Origin: Erythrobacter tepidarius | GTDB taxonomy: Bacteria; Pseudomonadota; Alphaproteobacteria; Sphingomonadales; Sphingomonadaceae | Direction: 5' to 3' | DNA length: 64,000 bases | Assembly: GCF_002155695.1 (NCBI RefSeq) | Contig: NZ_MUYJ01000007.1 | Span: 1 to 64,000 of the forward strand | Shown: piece after piece, positions 1-8,830 of the stretch | Position numbering within the stretch: position 1 is the first letter of the stretch | Layout of the letters: every line of letters begins with the position of its first letter | The notes under the pieces: generated by a model | Databases searched by the model: none | What the model saw: only the letters and a program-made list of their open reading frames with translations | What the model was told of the DNA's origin: nothing | Made by a program: the position numbers and the translations under genes

Positions 1-1541
<1,541 letters not shown>

Positions 1542-1570
1542 GTGACGGGTTTCTCCTGCGTTCTGTCGGC

Positions 1571-4420
1571 TCACACGACCGCCCAGCGGACGGCGAAGAG
1601 CTCTTGTTTGCTGATATCCTGTTGGAGGCGGGCTTCCAGGTCGGCGATCATCTGATCTCGTTCCTCGATGATCTCGTCCTCCACCTCGAAGATTCGTTGG
1701 CGCAAACGGCGCTTGGACTTTTCCAGCTCCTGGATCTGCGTCTGGATGCGATGCTGCTGCTCTGGGGATTCGGCCGTACGCGCCTCGCGCTTGAGCTCAA
1801 GGATCCGCGCCTTCGCGTCCTGCAATTCCTTCTCGGCGGCAAAGACCTTGTCTTCGGCCCATTTCTCCAGCTTCCGGCTTTCCTCGGCGAACCACTGGGC
1901 GTTCTGTTGCTTCAGCGCCTCGATGACGTCCTGTTCGCGTTGCGCAAGGATGGGTTCCAGCAGAGCACGTCCATCTCCGATCTCGCCCTCGGCTTTTCGG
2001 CAGGGCATTTCGAACAGGCGTCGAACAATGTCAGGGTCGATATCGCGCCCATCATCCGTCCTGGCTGCAAAAAGAATGTGGTCCTGCTCGTCAAATCCGG
2101 AGAAGCTGAGGCATCGTGCGGCGAGGATACCTGACTGCCCGACCAACGGCTCGATGCTGACCGCCTTGGCCGGCCATCCGGAATAATCGAACACGAGGGT
2201 TGCGCTGTTCAGATCGCGCTCGCGCGCCTTGGCAATCACGTGCTGTGCGAGCGGGTGCCCCAGGCGGTATCTGTGTTCGCTCAGGCCATTTTTGGCGATG
2301 CCGTAGCCCCCGGTCGGGACGTCCAGACCGTTTGGCGCGCGCTTCAAGGTGAAAGTGAGGTGTTCGTCATCAAAGCTGGCGTGTTGCCGCAGCTCATGCC
2401 GGGTTAGCGCCCACAACATTCGCTCATAGCGTCCGATATATTCCCGGCTCTTGTCCAGATTGATCTTGAGGCGGTCATGGACCTCGGCGTCGAAGTTCTC
2501 CAGCAACTTCCGGCGCGTATCCTCCATGGCAGCATTGATGCTCTCATCCATTTCGGCACGCAAGCGTTCGAATTCAGCCTCGATCTCTTCGGTGGTTCGA
2601 CAATTCTGATAGATGTTAACGATCCGCTTCTCAAATTCGACGCCAGACTCAACGGCTCCGAGTACCTCGTCCGAAGCGCCGAACACGCCGGAGAACAGCT
2701 GAAACTTCTCGGCCAACAGCTCGTAGACGCGCTGATCGGCCGCATTGTTCTTGTTGAGGAAGTTGATCACGACCACGTCGTAAAGCTGGCCATACCGATG
2801 GCAGCGCCCGATCCGTTGCTCAATTCGCTGCGGGTTCCACGGTAGGTCGTAGTTCACGACGATGGAGCAGAATTGCAGGTTGATGCCTTCGGCCGCGGCT
2901 TCGGTTGCGATCATGATTGACGCGTGTTCGCGGAAATGCTCCACCAGTGCGGCACGCATGTCGGCGGTACGCGAGCCGGTCACGCGGTCGGTGCCTTTGT
3001 GGCGCTCTACCCACTCTTCATAGATTATCTTCGATTGGGCGTCGGAGTTGGATCCGTTGAAAAGCACAAGCTTGTCGGCGTACCCGTTCTCCGAAAGCAG
3101 CCGTAGGAGATACTCCTGCGTGCGACGCGACTCGGTGAAGATGATCGCCTTCTCGGCGCTGCCAAGTTCAGCCGCCTTGGCGAAGCCTGCGCGAAGCGCC
3201 TGCAATAGCGCCTGACCCTTTGCATTTTCCGATATCGATACCGCAAGATCGCGGAACGCCCGCAGGTCGGCGATCTCCTGCTCAATTGCGGCAATGTCAT
3301 CGGCGGATAGAAGCTCCGGTTCGGCGCCGTCCTGTCCCCACTCGTCTGCGACCTCCTCGAATTCCTCGTAGTCCTCGGCGATTTCCTCTTCGAGCTTCTC
3401 CCGAAGGTTCGTGTCATCCTTGAGCTGGCGTTCCAGCTTCCGGGCTAGGGAGTCGAGGGCGCCCGCAATTGCGAACGTGGAAGAAGCCAGCAGCTTGCGC
3501 ATGATGAGGGTCATCAGCGTCCGCTGGCTAGACGGCAGTGCCTGCAGAGACGGTCGCCGAAGGTATTCCGACACCATGTCGTAGAGCGACTGCTCCGCCT
3601 CGCTTGGAACGAACTCCTGGGTGATGGGTATCCGGTTGGTGTAGCGGATGTATTCCAACACCTGTCGGCGCAGAGTACGGTGGCAAACCGGCTGAAGGCG
3701 ATGCTTCAACTCTTCATACTGGCCGTCACCGGTCAAACGCGCATATTGCGCTCGAAAGCTCTTCACATCGCCGAATGTGTAGTCATCGATCAGGCTGACG
3801 AGACCGTACAACTCCATCAGTGAGTTCTGAAGCGGGGTCGCCGTCAGGAGTACCTTCGGAACATTTGCAAGCGCGCCCTTCAGTGCTCGGCCGATCCGGT
3901 TGTCGGGCCTATAGACGTTTCTAAGCCGGTGAGCTTCGTCGATGACCACCAGATCCCACGGGATGACCATCAGCTCGTCGGCATGTCGCGCGGCGAACTG
4001 GAACGAGCAGATAACGAGCTTCTTCTGTTCGAATGGGCGCCGCGCACCATCTTTGGCCAATTTATTGTAGTTCTTTGCCTCTAAGATCAGGGTTGGCAGA
4101 AAGAACTTTTCTTCGATTTCCTGCGACCACTGCTTACGCAGATTTGCCGGAGTAATAACGAGGATACGGCGGCGGCCTTCGGTCCATTTTTGGGCGAGCA
4201 CGAGTCCGGCTTCAATCGTTTTTCCAAGCCCTACCTCGTCAGCAAGAATGGCACCCTTTGACAGCGGTGATTTGAATGCAAAAAGGGCGGCTTCCACCTG
4301 ATGCGGGTTCAGGTCCACTTGCGCGTCCAAGAGAGCACCAGTCAGCTTTTCGGCATCAGCAACTGAGTGCCGCTTACTGAGCTCGAGTGCAAATAGCTTT
4401 GCATGGTATTCAGTAATCAA
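1571..4420 (-). CDS. SNF2-type DEAD/DEAH helicase of a defence or restriction-modification-like module
   Basis: This is a 949-residue ATP-dependent DNA translocase. Walker A (DEVGLGKT) lies at about residues 61-68, the DEAH box (VVIDEAHRLRN) at 158-168, TATPLQN at 193-199 and motif VI (QRIGRCHRYGQ) at 535-545. The last 120 residues are charged and predicted to form a coiled coil. The protein begins at a TTG codon preceded by a G-rich Shine-Dalgarno stretch; no ATG fits. The methyltransferase follows 29 bases downstream. SNF2 helicases of this architecture next to a Mod-like methyltransferase occur in phage-defence islands (Type III-like restriction systems, and DrmD in class 1 DISARM). No DISARM drmA, drmB or drmC gene is visible, so the exact system type is open. 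Confidence 0.88.
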   Translation of the reverse strand: MITEYHAKLFALELSKRHSVADAEKLTGALLDAQVDLNPHQVEAALFAFKSPLSKGAILADEVGLGKTIEAGLVLAQKWTEGRRRILVITPANLRKQWSQEIEEKFFLPTLILEAKNYNKLAKDGARRPFEQKKLVICSFQFAARHADELMVIPWDLVVIDEAHRLRNVYRPDNRIGRALKGALANVPKVLLTATPLQNSLMELYGLVSLIDDYTFGDVKSFRAQYARLTGDGQYEELKHRLQPVCHRTLRRQVLEYIRYTNRIPITQEFVPSEAEQSLYDMVSEYLRRPSLQALPSSQRTLMTLIMRKLLASSTFAIAGALDSLARKLERQLKDDTNLREKLEEEIAEDYEEFEEVADEWGQDGAEPELLSADDIAAIEQEIADLRAFRDLAVSISENAKGQALLQALRAGFAKAAELGSAEKAIIFTESRRTQEYLLRLLSENGYADKLVLFNGSNSDAQSKIIYEEWVERHKGTDRVTGSRTADMRAALVEHFREHASIMIATEAAAEGINLQFCSIVVNYDLPWNPQRIEQRIGRCHRYGQLYDVVVINFLNKNNAADQRVYELLAEKFQLFSGVFGASDEVLGAVESGVEFEKRIVNIYQNCRTTEEIEAEFERLRAEMDESINAAMEDTRRKLLENFDAEVHDRLKINLDKSREYIGRYERMLWALTRHELRQHASFDDEHLTFTLKRAPNGLDVPTGGYGIAKNGLSEHRYRLGHPLAQHVIAKARERDLNSATLVFDYSGWPAKAVSIEPLVGQSGILAARCLSFSGFDEQDHILFAARTDDGRDIDPDIVRRLFEMPCRKAEGEIGDGRALLEPILAQREQDVIEALKQQNAQWFAEESRKLEKWAEDKVFAAEKELQDAKARILELKREARTAESPEQQHRIQTQIQELEKSKRRLRQRIFEVEDEIIEERDQMIADLEARLQQDISKQELFAVRWAVV

Positions 4421-4448
4421 TTGATCACGCCCCCCGGCTGGAATTCTA

Positions 4449-4472
4449 GGGTTCTAACCATGGTCAGAACCC
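4449..4472. promoter_or_regulatory. 24-bp near-perfect palindrome upstream of the helicase gene
   Basis: The left half GGGTTCTAACCA and the reverse complement of the right half, GGGTTCTGACCA, agree at 11 of 12 positions. The centre is CCATGG. It lies 29 bases before the helicase start codon, a typical repressor position. WYL regulators of the BrxR/CapW group bind palindromes in front of defence operons, so this is a likely operator for the WYL protein encoded at 5428-6300. Binding is inferred. Confidence 0.55.
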
Positions 4473-4516
4473 GACGTGGGCAGGGGGCGCATTTGGCCGA
4501 TCGCGCTTTTGTTTAA

Positions 4517-5411
4517 GAGTCTGATTCAAAATTATTCCGCGTAAATTCATAGTCTTGCGATACGGCGCACGAAGAGTTGGACCGAAGCGATGAAGAGCCA
4601 TGCGGTGGCCGATGCGATGGTTTGCTCGAAGTCCTTGGCGAGGCGGCGGTTTCGATTGAGCCAAGCGATGGTTCGCTCGACAACCCAGCGGCGCGGGAGG
4701 ACGATAAACCCTTTTGTGGTATCGGACCGCTTGACGATCTCGACGGTCCATTTGCCGATCCGACGCAGCGCCTGCCGAAGCTTGTCACCGGCATAGCCGC
4801 CATCGGCGAACACATGGCGCAACCACGGGAAGCGGCAGATGATCTCGGCGAGCACCAGCGGCGCGCCGTCGCGGTCCTGGATGTCGGCGGTGTGGATCAC
4901 GGCGTGAACCAGATTGCCCTCGGTGTCGGTCAGGATATGGCGCTTGCGTCCCTTGATCTTCTTGCCTGCGTCATAGCCGCAAGGGCCGCCGCTTTCCGTG
5001 GTTTTCACGCTCTGGCTGTCGATCACTCCGGCGCTGGGCGAAGCCTCCCGACCAACCGCCTCACGCCCGATCAGCAACAGGGCATGGTTCAACGACAACC
5101 ACAGTCCGTTGTCCCGCCACAGGTAAAACCAGCGTCGCACGGTCGAGACCGGCGGAAAACACGGCGGCAGCATCCGCCACGGCAGGCCGCCGCGCAGCAG
5201 ATACAGGATCGCCTCGACAATCCGCCGCAGCGGCCATTTGCGCGGACGCCCGACATGGGAGGGGAGCGGAAAGAGCGGTTCCAGCACCGCCCATTCGGCA
5301 TCGGTCAAATCGCTTGGCAAAGCCAGTTCCGCGCGGGCATACTGCGCCCGAGTGGTATCGGTCCACATCGTTGATCTCCGGGAGTTTTCGCAAAAACCCT
5401 GAATCAACGAC
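4517..5411. mobile_element. IS5-family insertion sequence between the WYL regulator and the helicase
   Basis: A single transposase gene fills the element. Imperfect terminal inverted repeats share the core TGATTCA (left copy 4522-4528, right copy on the opposite strand at 5400-5406), with partial matches outside it. The boundaries are approximate. No clear short target duplication is visible, which could mean the ends are set slightly wrong or that flanking DNA was rearranged. The element separates two genes that are normally adjacent in one operon, and it leaves the regulator reading frame intact. Confidence 0.75.
4547..5368 (-). CDS. IS5-family transposase
   Basis: The 273-residue protein carries an N-terminal DUF4096-type domain (LTDAEWAVLEPLFPLP) and a DDE catalytic domain. 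The acidic triad is recognisable as VIDSQS, FADGGY and VVERTIAWLNR. The start MWTDTTRAQ is chosen over an upstream ATG because GGAG sits eight bases before it and because the upstream start would lie within the terminal repeat. The gene looks complete and has no frameshift, so it may be functional. It catalyses cut-and-paste movement of its own element. Confidence 0.93.
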   Translation of the reverse strand: MWTDTTRAQYARAELALPSDLTDAEWAVLEPLFPLPSHVGRPRKWPLRRIVEAILYLLRGGLPWRMLPPCFPPVSTVRRWFYLWRDNGLWLSLNHALLLIGREAVGREASPSAGVIDSQSVKTTESGGPCGYDAGKKIKGRKRHILTDTEGNLVHAVIHTADIQDRDGAPLVLAEIICRFPWLRHVFADGGYAGDKLRQALRRIGKWTVEIVKRSDTTKGFIVLPRRWVVERTIAWLNRNRRLAKDFEQTIASATAWLFIASVQLFVRRIARL

Positions 5412-5427
5412 TTGGGCTGGCGTCAAG

Positions 5428-6300
5428 CTAACCCGCTGATACCACCCAACTTAGTTTCGGATCAGGCTCTAAGAGTACGATCTGCTGGTCTTGCGGCCGG
5501 CGGGCAGATGGGTCGGTGTCGAGACCTAGCCGCTTCAGCGCGTAGTACAGAAGCGCCTTGCGGACCGGGATCGTGGCCCTTCCGCTGCGCATTCCGTAAT
5601 CGAGCGCGATGACCTTTTGCTGCGTCTCAGACAGTTCAGGATGCGGTCCGATCTCCAAAGTGACATGCTCGTTCCAGTCGGCATCCCCTTCAGCGCTGAT
5701 CTCGCTCGGCTTGGTGCCGCGGGTCTCGATGATCCGCGAGAGCAGGAAGTCCTTGAAGCTCTGATCGGTGAGACAGAAGGCCCTTGTGTGCCAGCGGAAA
5801 CCGTCGAACCCGATCGCGTGTGGCGCAATCCAGCGCCAGCGCGGCTCCGGCTGGGACAGCGACTGATACTTGACCTCGATGGCTTCTGATCGGCGGATTG
5901 CGGCGACCACCGAACGCAGGGTCTTGGCGTTGACGCCCCGCACGGGCGTCGGCGCGGAGTCGTAGGACGGAAATTGCCCGATCCAGGCATCAGCCCGGTC
6001 GAGGATGCCATCGGCGACAGAACGAAGCTGAGAGAGGTATCGGTTAGCGTCCGGCTTCAGAAACAGTGGGTCGAACTTGCTGCCTCGGATGTAGGCCCGG
6101 GCGCTCTTGTCGTAGGTCATGTTGTCCGGAGCCATGCCGATGTAGCGGTTCAGGTCGGTAGACGCCTGGTTCACCGACACACTGAACGCATCCATCAGAT
6201 CGCCCCGATTCACATGCCCCTCCCAAAACAGGCGGAACTCGATGAATTCGAGCCGACGCTCGACGCCCCACCGAAGATCAGCCTTCTCTGTTCCCACCAT
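5428..6300 (-). CDS. WYL-domain transcriptional regulator (BrxR/CapW type)
   Basis: A 290-residue protein with an N-terminal winged helix-turn-helix (about residues 1-75), a central WYL domain (about 125-195, containing IEVKYQSLSQ and RWHTRAFC) and a C-terminal WCX-like extension. This order matches the BrxR and CapW repressors found in front of BREX, CBASS and other phage-defence operons. The start is an ATG with GGGAG four bases upstream. It is the first gene of the minus-strand module, followed by the insertion sequence and then the helicase. Palindromes lie upstream of its own start and upstream of the helicase, consistent with autoregulation plus control of the operon. The effector ligand of such WYL domains is generally unknown. 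Confidence 0.87.
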   Translation of the reverse strand: MVGTEKADLRWGVERRLEFIEFRLFWEGHVNRGDLMDAFSVSVNQASTDLNRYIGMAPDNMTYDKSARAYIRGSKFDPLFLKPDANRYLSQLRSVADGILDRADAWIGQFPSYDSAPTPVRGVNAKTLRSVVAAIRRSEAIEVKYQSLSQPEPRWRWIAPHAIGFDGFRWHTRAFCLTDQSFKDFLLSRIIETRGTKPSEISAEGDADWNEHVTLEIGPHPELSETQQKVIALDYGMRSGRATIPVRKALLYYALKRLGLDTDPSARRPQDQQIVLLEPDPKLSWVVSAG

Positions 6301-6326
6301 GCACTCCCAGTGACATGATCCGTCCC

Positions 6327-6348
6327 GAAACTAGGCCAGCCCAGTTTC
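6327..6348. promoter_or_regulatory. Inverted repeat upstream of the WYL regulator
   Basis: GAAACTAGG at 6327-6335 is repeated in inverted form as CCCAGTTTC at 6340-6348, with eight of nine positions matching and a four-base spacer CCAG. It lies 27 bases before the WYL start codon, so it may be an autoregulatory operator. Its sequence differs from the palindrome before the helicase, so a shared regulator is not certain. Confidence 0.4.
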
Positions 6349-6472
6349 TGGATTTTCGATCAAGCTATCTGAGAAGCGGTGTGGGTTCAATCGAAATTGG
6401 TAGGGTATGCAAGCAGGGGAGAGGGCGAGGATGGCGGCAGCGCCTCGGCCAACCGCCATACCGGGGCTATGG

Positions 6473-6688
6473 TCACGCGCCCGCTTGCTCGGTATGAACG
6501 TTGTCCGAGGTGCTCGACCGTATCATCGCCTGCTCGTACTCCTCGATGTCACACAAGCGGTAGACGACCCGGCCGCCGAGTTTGACGAAACGTGGCCCGT
6601 CCCCAATCCACCGCCATCGCTCAAGAGTACGAGGGCTGATCCGCCAGCGTTCGGCCAACTCCATTTGGTTCATGTGTACTGCCTTCAT
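6473..6688 (-). CDS. AlpA/MerR-like helix-turn-helix DNA-binding protein
   Basis: A 71-residue protein in which LAERWRISPRTLERWRW forms the helix-turn-helix, followed by the beta hairpin FVKLGGRVVYRLCDIEEYE. This is the pattern of the excisionase/AlpA HTH_17 family. The start MKAVHMNQM is preferred to the longer frame because AAGGAAG lies just upstream. Such proteins act as excision factors or as regulators of integrative elements. Its position between the WYL regulator and the tRNA-Ser remnant fits a gene at the edge of a genomic island. No integrase is seen in the window. Confidence 0.8.
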   Translation of the reverse strand: MKAVHMNQMELAERWRISPRTLERWRWIGDGPRFVKLGGRVVYRLCDIEEYEQAMIRSSTSDNVHTEQAGA

Positions 6689-6900
6689 TTCCACTTCCTT
6701 TCGCTCAGGCCCGTTTGACTGCGAAACAACGAAGGCGTGGACGGAAAACACTATCAAGGTAATACTGCCGGGAGCCACAAAACCGGGGTTTTGCTGCACC
6801 TTGTCTTGAACAGAGAAGTTCCTCGAAGGCGAAGATTCACCTACGAATACGAGGGCATGCTGGCGCGATGTGGGGCATACTTCGAGCGAGTTTGTCGAAG

Positions 6901-6918
6901 AGTCCTCCCGCTCCGCCA
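6901..6918 (+). repeat. Possible attachment-site copy of a tRNA-Ser 3' end
   Basis: The bases AGTCCTCCCGCTCCGCCA match the expected T-arm and acceptor end of a bacterial tRNA-Ser, but the sequence upstream does not fold into the rest of a tRNA. Integrating elements that use tRNA 3' ends leave such copies at their distal edge. The orientation predicts that the intact tRNA-Ser lies to the left, outside the window. The surrounding stretch 6801-7020 has no gene. Confidence 0.5.
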
Positions 6919-7020
6919 GCCCTTACAAAAGGATGCGCCACTGGCGCCCCACGGGTTTGTGACCGAAAGGGCGTTGTTCCTGCGCTGGCAGAACAGGCGC
7001 GGCGGTTGCGTCCCGGAACA

Positions 7021-7719
7021 TCACGCCCCCTCTCCGAGTTCGGCCAATTCGCTCACATAGTCCAGATCGAGCAGCACCAGTTCGCGCCCTTCGCGCGCTA
7101 TCACGCCCTGCGCTTCCCATTCCGACAGCAACCGGCTGACATTCTCGCGCGCGAGTCCGGCAAAGGCGCCAAGTTCGCTCTGGCTCAGGTTGAAGCGCAG
7201 CCTGCCCTTGCCCTGCTCGTGATCGATCAGACGCACCAGCGCCCGCGCCAGACGCGGCGCCATCGAGAAGGTGCGGTCGCTCTCGATCACCAGATTGAGC
7301 TGCCGGATTCGGCGCGCCAGTTCGCGCATCACCCCTGCGACCGAAGTCGGATTGGCCATCGCGGCAGAAAGGAATGTCGGCCCCGGCAGCAGCAGCACGG
7401 TCGACGGCACCGCAGCAGTAACCGTGGCAGTGCGCGGACCCTTGTCAAGCATCGCAATCTCGCCAACGATCTCGCCAGGGCCGCAATAGTTGAGAATGAT
7501 CTCGCGCCCGCTCGCGCTGACCATGCTGATCTTCAAACCGCCAGCCAGCAGGCAAACCGCGAAGTCGCCATCTTCGTCGCCCTGATTGATGATCGCCTCG
7601 CCCCGTTTCAGCTCGCGGCGGGCGGCGTTGGCCAGCAGATCGTGCAGCTGGGCCGGTTCAAGGGCCCGCAGCAAGGTCCCTGGTGCGAGCTTCGCAATCA
7701 GATCATCGATTCTGTCCAT
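7021..7719 (-). CDS. Crp/Fnr-family transcriptional regulator
   Basis: About 232 residues: an N-terminal cyclic-nucleotide-binding-like domain (GEAIINQGDEDGDFAVCLL, then PGEIVGEIAMLDKGPRTATV) and a C-terminal winged helix with LSQSELGAFAGLARENVSRLL. The recognition helix has the E-x-x-S-R arrangement that reads TGAT half-sites in FNR-like proteins. The cluster of N-terminal cysteines that binds an iron-sulfur cluster in true FNR is absent, so the signal is unknown. Longer starts at 7734 or 7788 exist; the chosen one has GAGG upstream and leaves a leader after the FNR-type box. It is the first housekeeping gene beyond the island. Confidence 0.88.
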   Translation of the reverse strand: MDRIDDLIAKLAPGTLLRALEPAQLHDLLANAARRELKRGEAIINQGDEDGDFAVCLLAGGLKISMVSASGREIILNYCGPGEIVGEIAMLDKGPRTATVTAAVPSTVLLLPGPTFLSAAMANPTSVAGVMRELARRIRQLNLVIESDRTFSMAPRLARALVRLIDHEQGKGRLRFNLSQSELGAFAGLARENVSRLLSEWEAQGVIAREGRELVLLDLDYVSELAELGEGA

Positions 7720-7802
7720 CGCGCCTCGCTTCATTGGTCGGTCTTGCTTGGCCTGAACCTTCTTCCCGCGCCGCTTCCTATCAAACATTTTTTTGGCCCC
7801 GC

Positions 7803-7816
7803 GTGATGCCCATCAC
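7803..7816. promoter_or_regulatory. FNR/CRP-type box
   Basis: GTGATGCCCATCAC is a perfect palindrome of the form TGAT-N4-ATCA, the core of FNR-family sites. It lies upstream of the Crp/Fnr-family gene whose recognition helix should bind such a core, suggesting autoregulation. Confidence 0.5.
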
Positions 7817-7904
7817 AGGCGGAGGCAATGCATTCGCTTATGCACCTGACCAGACGCCGCCCGGCAATAAGTCCGGCGGAACCGAGTTTGACCGAGCGAC
7901 CCGG

Positions 7905-7967
7905 CGGAAGGGGCCTCCCCTTCCGTGACCCTGGGCCCACACTGTGCAACGGGTGTGGGCCCATTTT
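7905..7967 (+). terminator. Double hairpin with plus-strand rho-independent terminator
   Basis: A nine-base-pair hairpin with a three-base loop (7905-7925) is followed by a perfect eleven-base-pair stem (TGGGCCCACAC at 7932-7942 with its complement at 7953-7963) and TTTT. The run of T is on the plus strand only, so it stops plus-strand transcription, although the neighbouring genes are both on the minus strand. It may end a small RNA starting near 7820-7850. Confidence 0.6.
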
Positions 7968-7975
7968 GTCGCGCG

Positions 7976-8830
7976 TCAGGCGCTCGCCTGCACCAGCAAT
8001 GCCTTGCAGGCCAACATCACGCCCTCGCCTTCGACATGGCAGCGGGTGAACAGATCAACCAGATCGCTCCGCGCCGCCGAACGGGTGGCCTCGCCCGCCT
8101 CGTCGAGCGCGCGGCCGACCGCCATCGACGACAGCACGAAATCAGCCGCTTCCTCGGGTGTCGCGCCCGGCCCGCCCACTGGCTGGCGGCCTGAGTAGGG
8201 CACCGCATCCATTCCCGAAAAGCCCGCGCCGGTCAGGATCTCCTCAAGATAGGCCAAGTCCTCGAAGGCAAAGGGCCCCGGCGCACGTGGTGTGGCGGGC
8301 GGGATCTCGATATGCTGGCGCACCACGCCAATCACTTCCATCATCCACAGATTGTCGCGTGGGTGCGCCCATACCGCCAGATCGATCCGCGCGGCCGGCT
8401 TGAGCATCCTCCTGAGGTTGGCGAAGGCGGCAACCGGTTCGGGGAAGAACATCGAGCCGAAACGTGAGAACAGCCGGTCAAAGGGAGGTTCATCGAGATC
8501 GGCACTTGCAGCATCGGCGCAGATGAAGCGTGCAGCACTGCCCGCCGCGGCCGCACGGCGGGCAGCGGCCTCGACCAGCATCGGCGCGATATCGAGTCCG
8601 ATGGCGGCCCCGTCCGGGCCTACCGCCTCGGCTATCGCCAGCGTCGTTGCCCCGCCCCCGCAACCCAGATCGAGCACCCGCTCGCCGGGCTGATAGGCCG
8701 CACGTTCCAGCAGGGCTTCGCCGATGGGGGCAATCATGCCCTCGAAGCGTTCGAGATTGGCGAGCCAGCGGGCGCCCATCTCGCCGGCCCAGTCCTCGCC
8801 CTTGAGCGCCTCGACTGCCTTATCGCCCAT
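7976..8830 (-). CDS. Class I SAM-dependent methyltransferase
   Basis: A 284-residue protein with the SAM-binding motif VLDLGCGGGATTLAIAEA near residue 50 and an acidic loop IGLDIAPMLVEAA after it. The fold is that of the UbiE/Methyltransf_11 group; the substrate cannot be read from sequence. Its ATG overlaps the last base of the lpdA stop codon, so it is translationally coupled to lpdA and probably co-transcribed with the pyruvate dehydrogenase genes. A link to lipoate or 2-oxo-acid dehydrogenase function is possible but is only suggested by position. Confidence 0.88.
   Translation of the reverse strand: MGDKAVEALKGEDWAGEMGARWLANLERFEGMIAPIGEALLERAAYQPGERVLDLGCGGGATTLAIAEAVGPDGAAIGLDIAPMLVEAAARRAAAAGSAARFICADAASADLDEPPFDRLFSRFGSMFFPEPVAAFANLRRMLKPAARIDLAVWAHPRDNLWMMEVIGVVRQHIEIPPATPRAPGPFAFEDLAYLEEILTGAGFSGMDAVPYSGRQPVGGPGATPEEAADFVLSSMAVGRALDEAGEATRSAARSDLVDLFTRCHVEGEGVMLACKALLVQASA

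Noticed and set aside
6890..6920. A complete tRNA-Ser gene
   Set aside because: Only the 3' end matches; no D-arm, anticodon arm or variable arm can be formed from the upstream bases.
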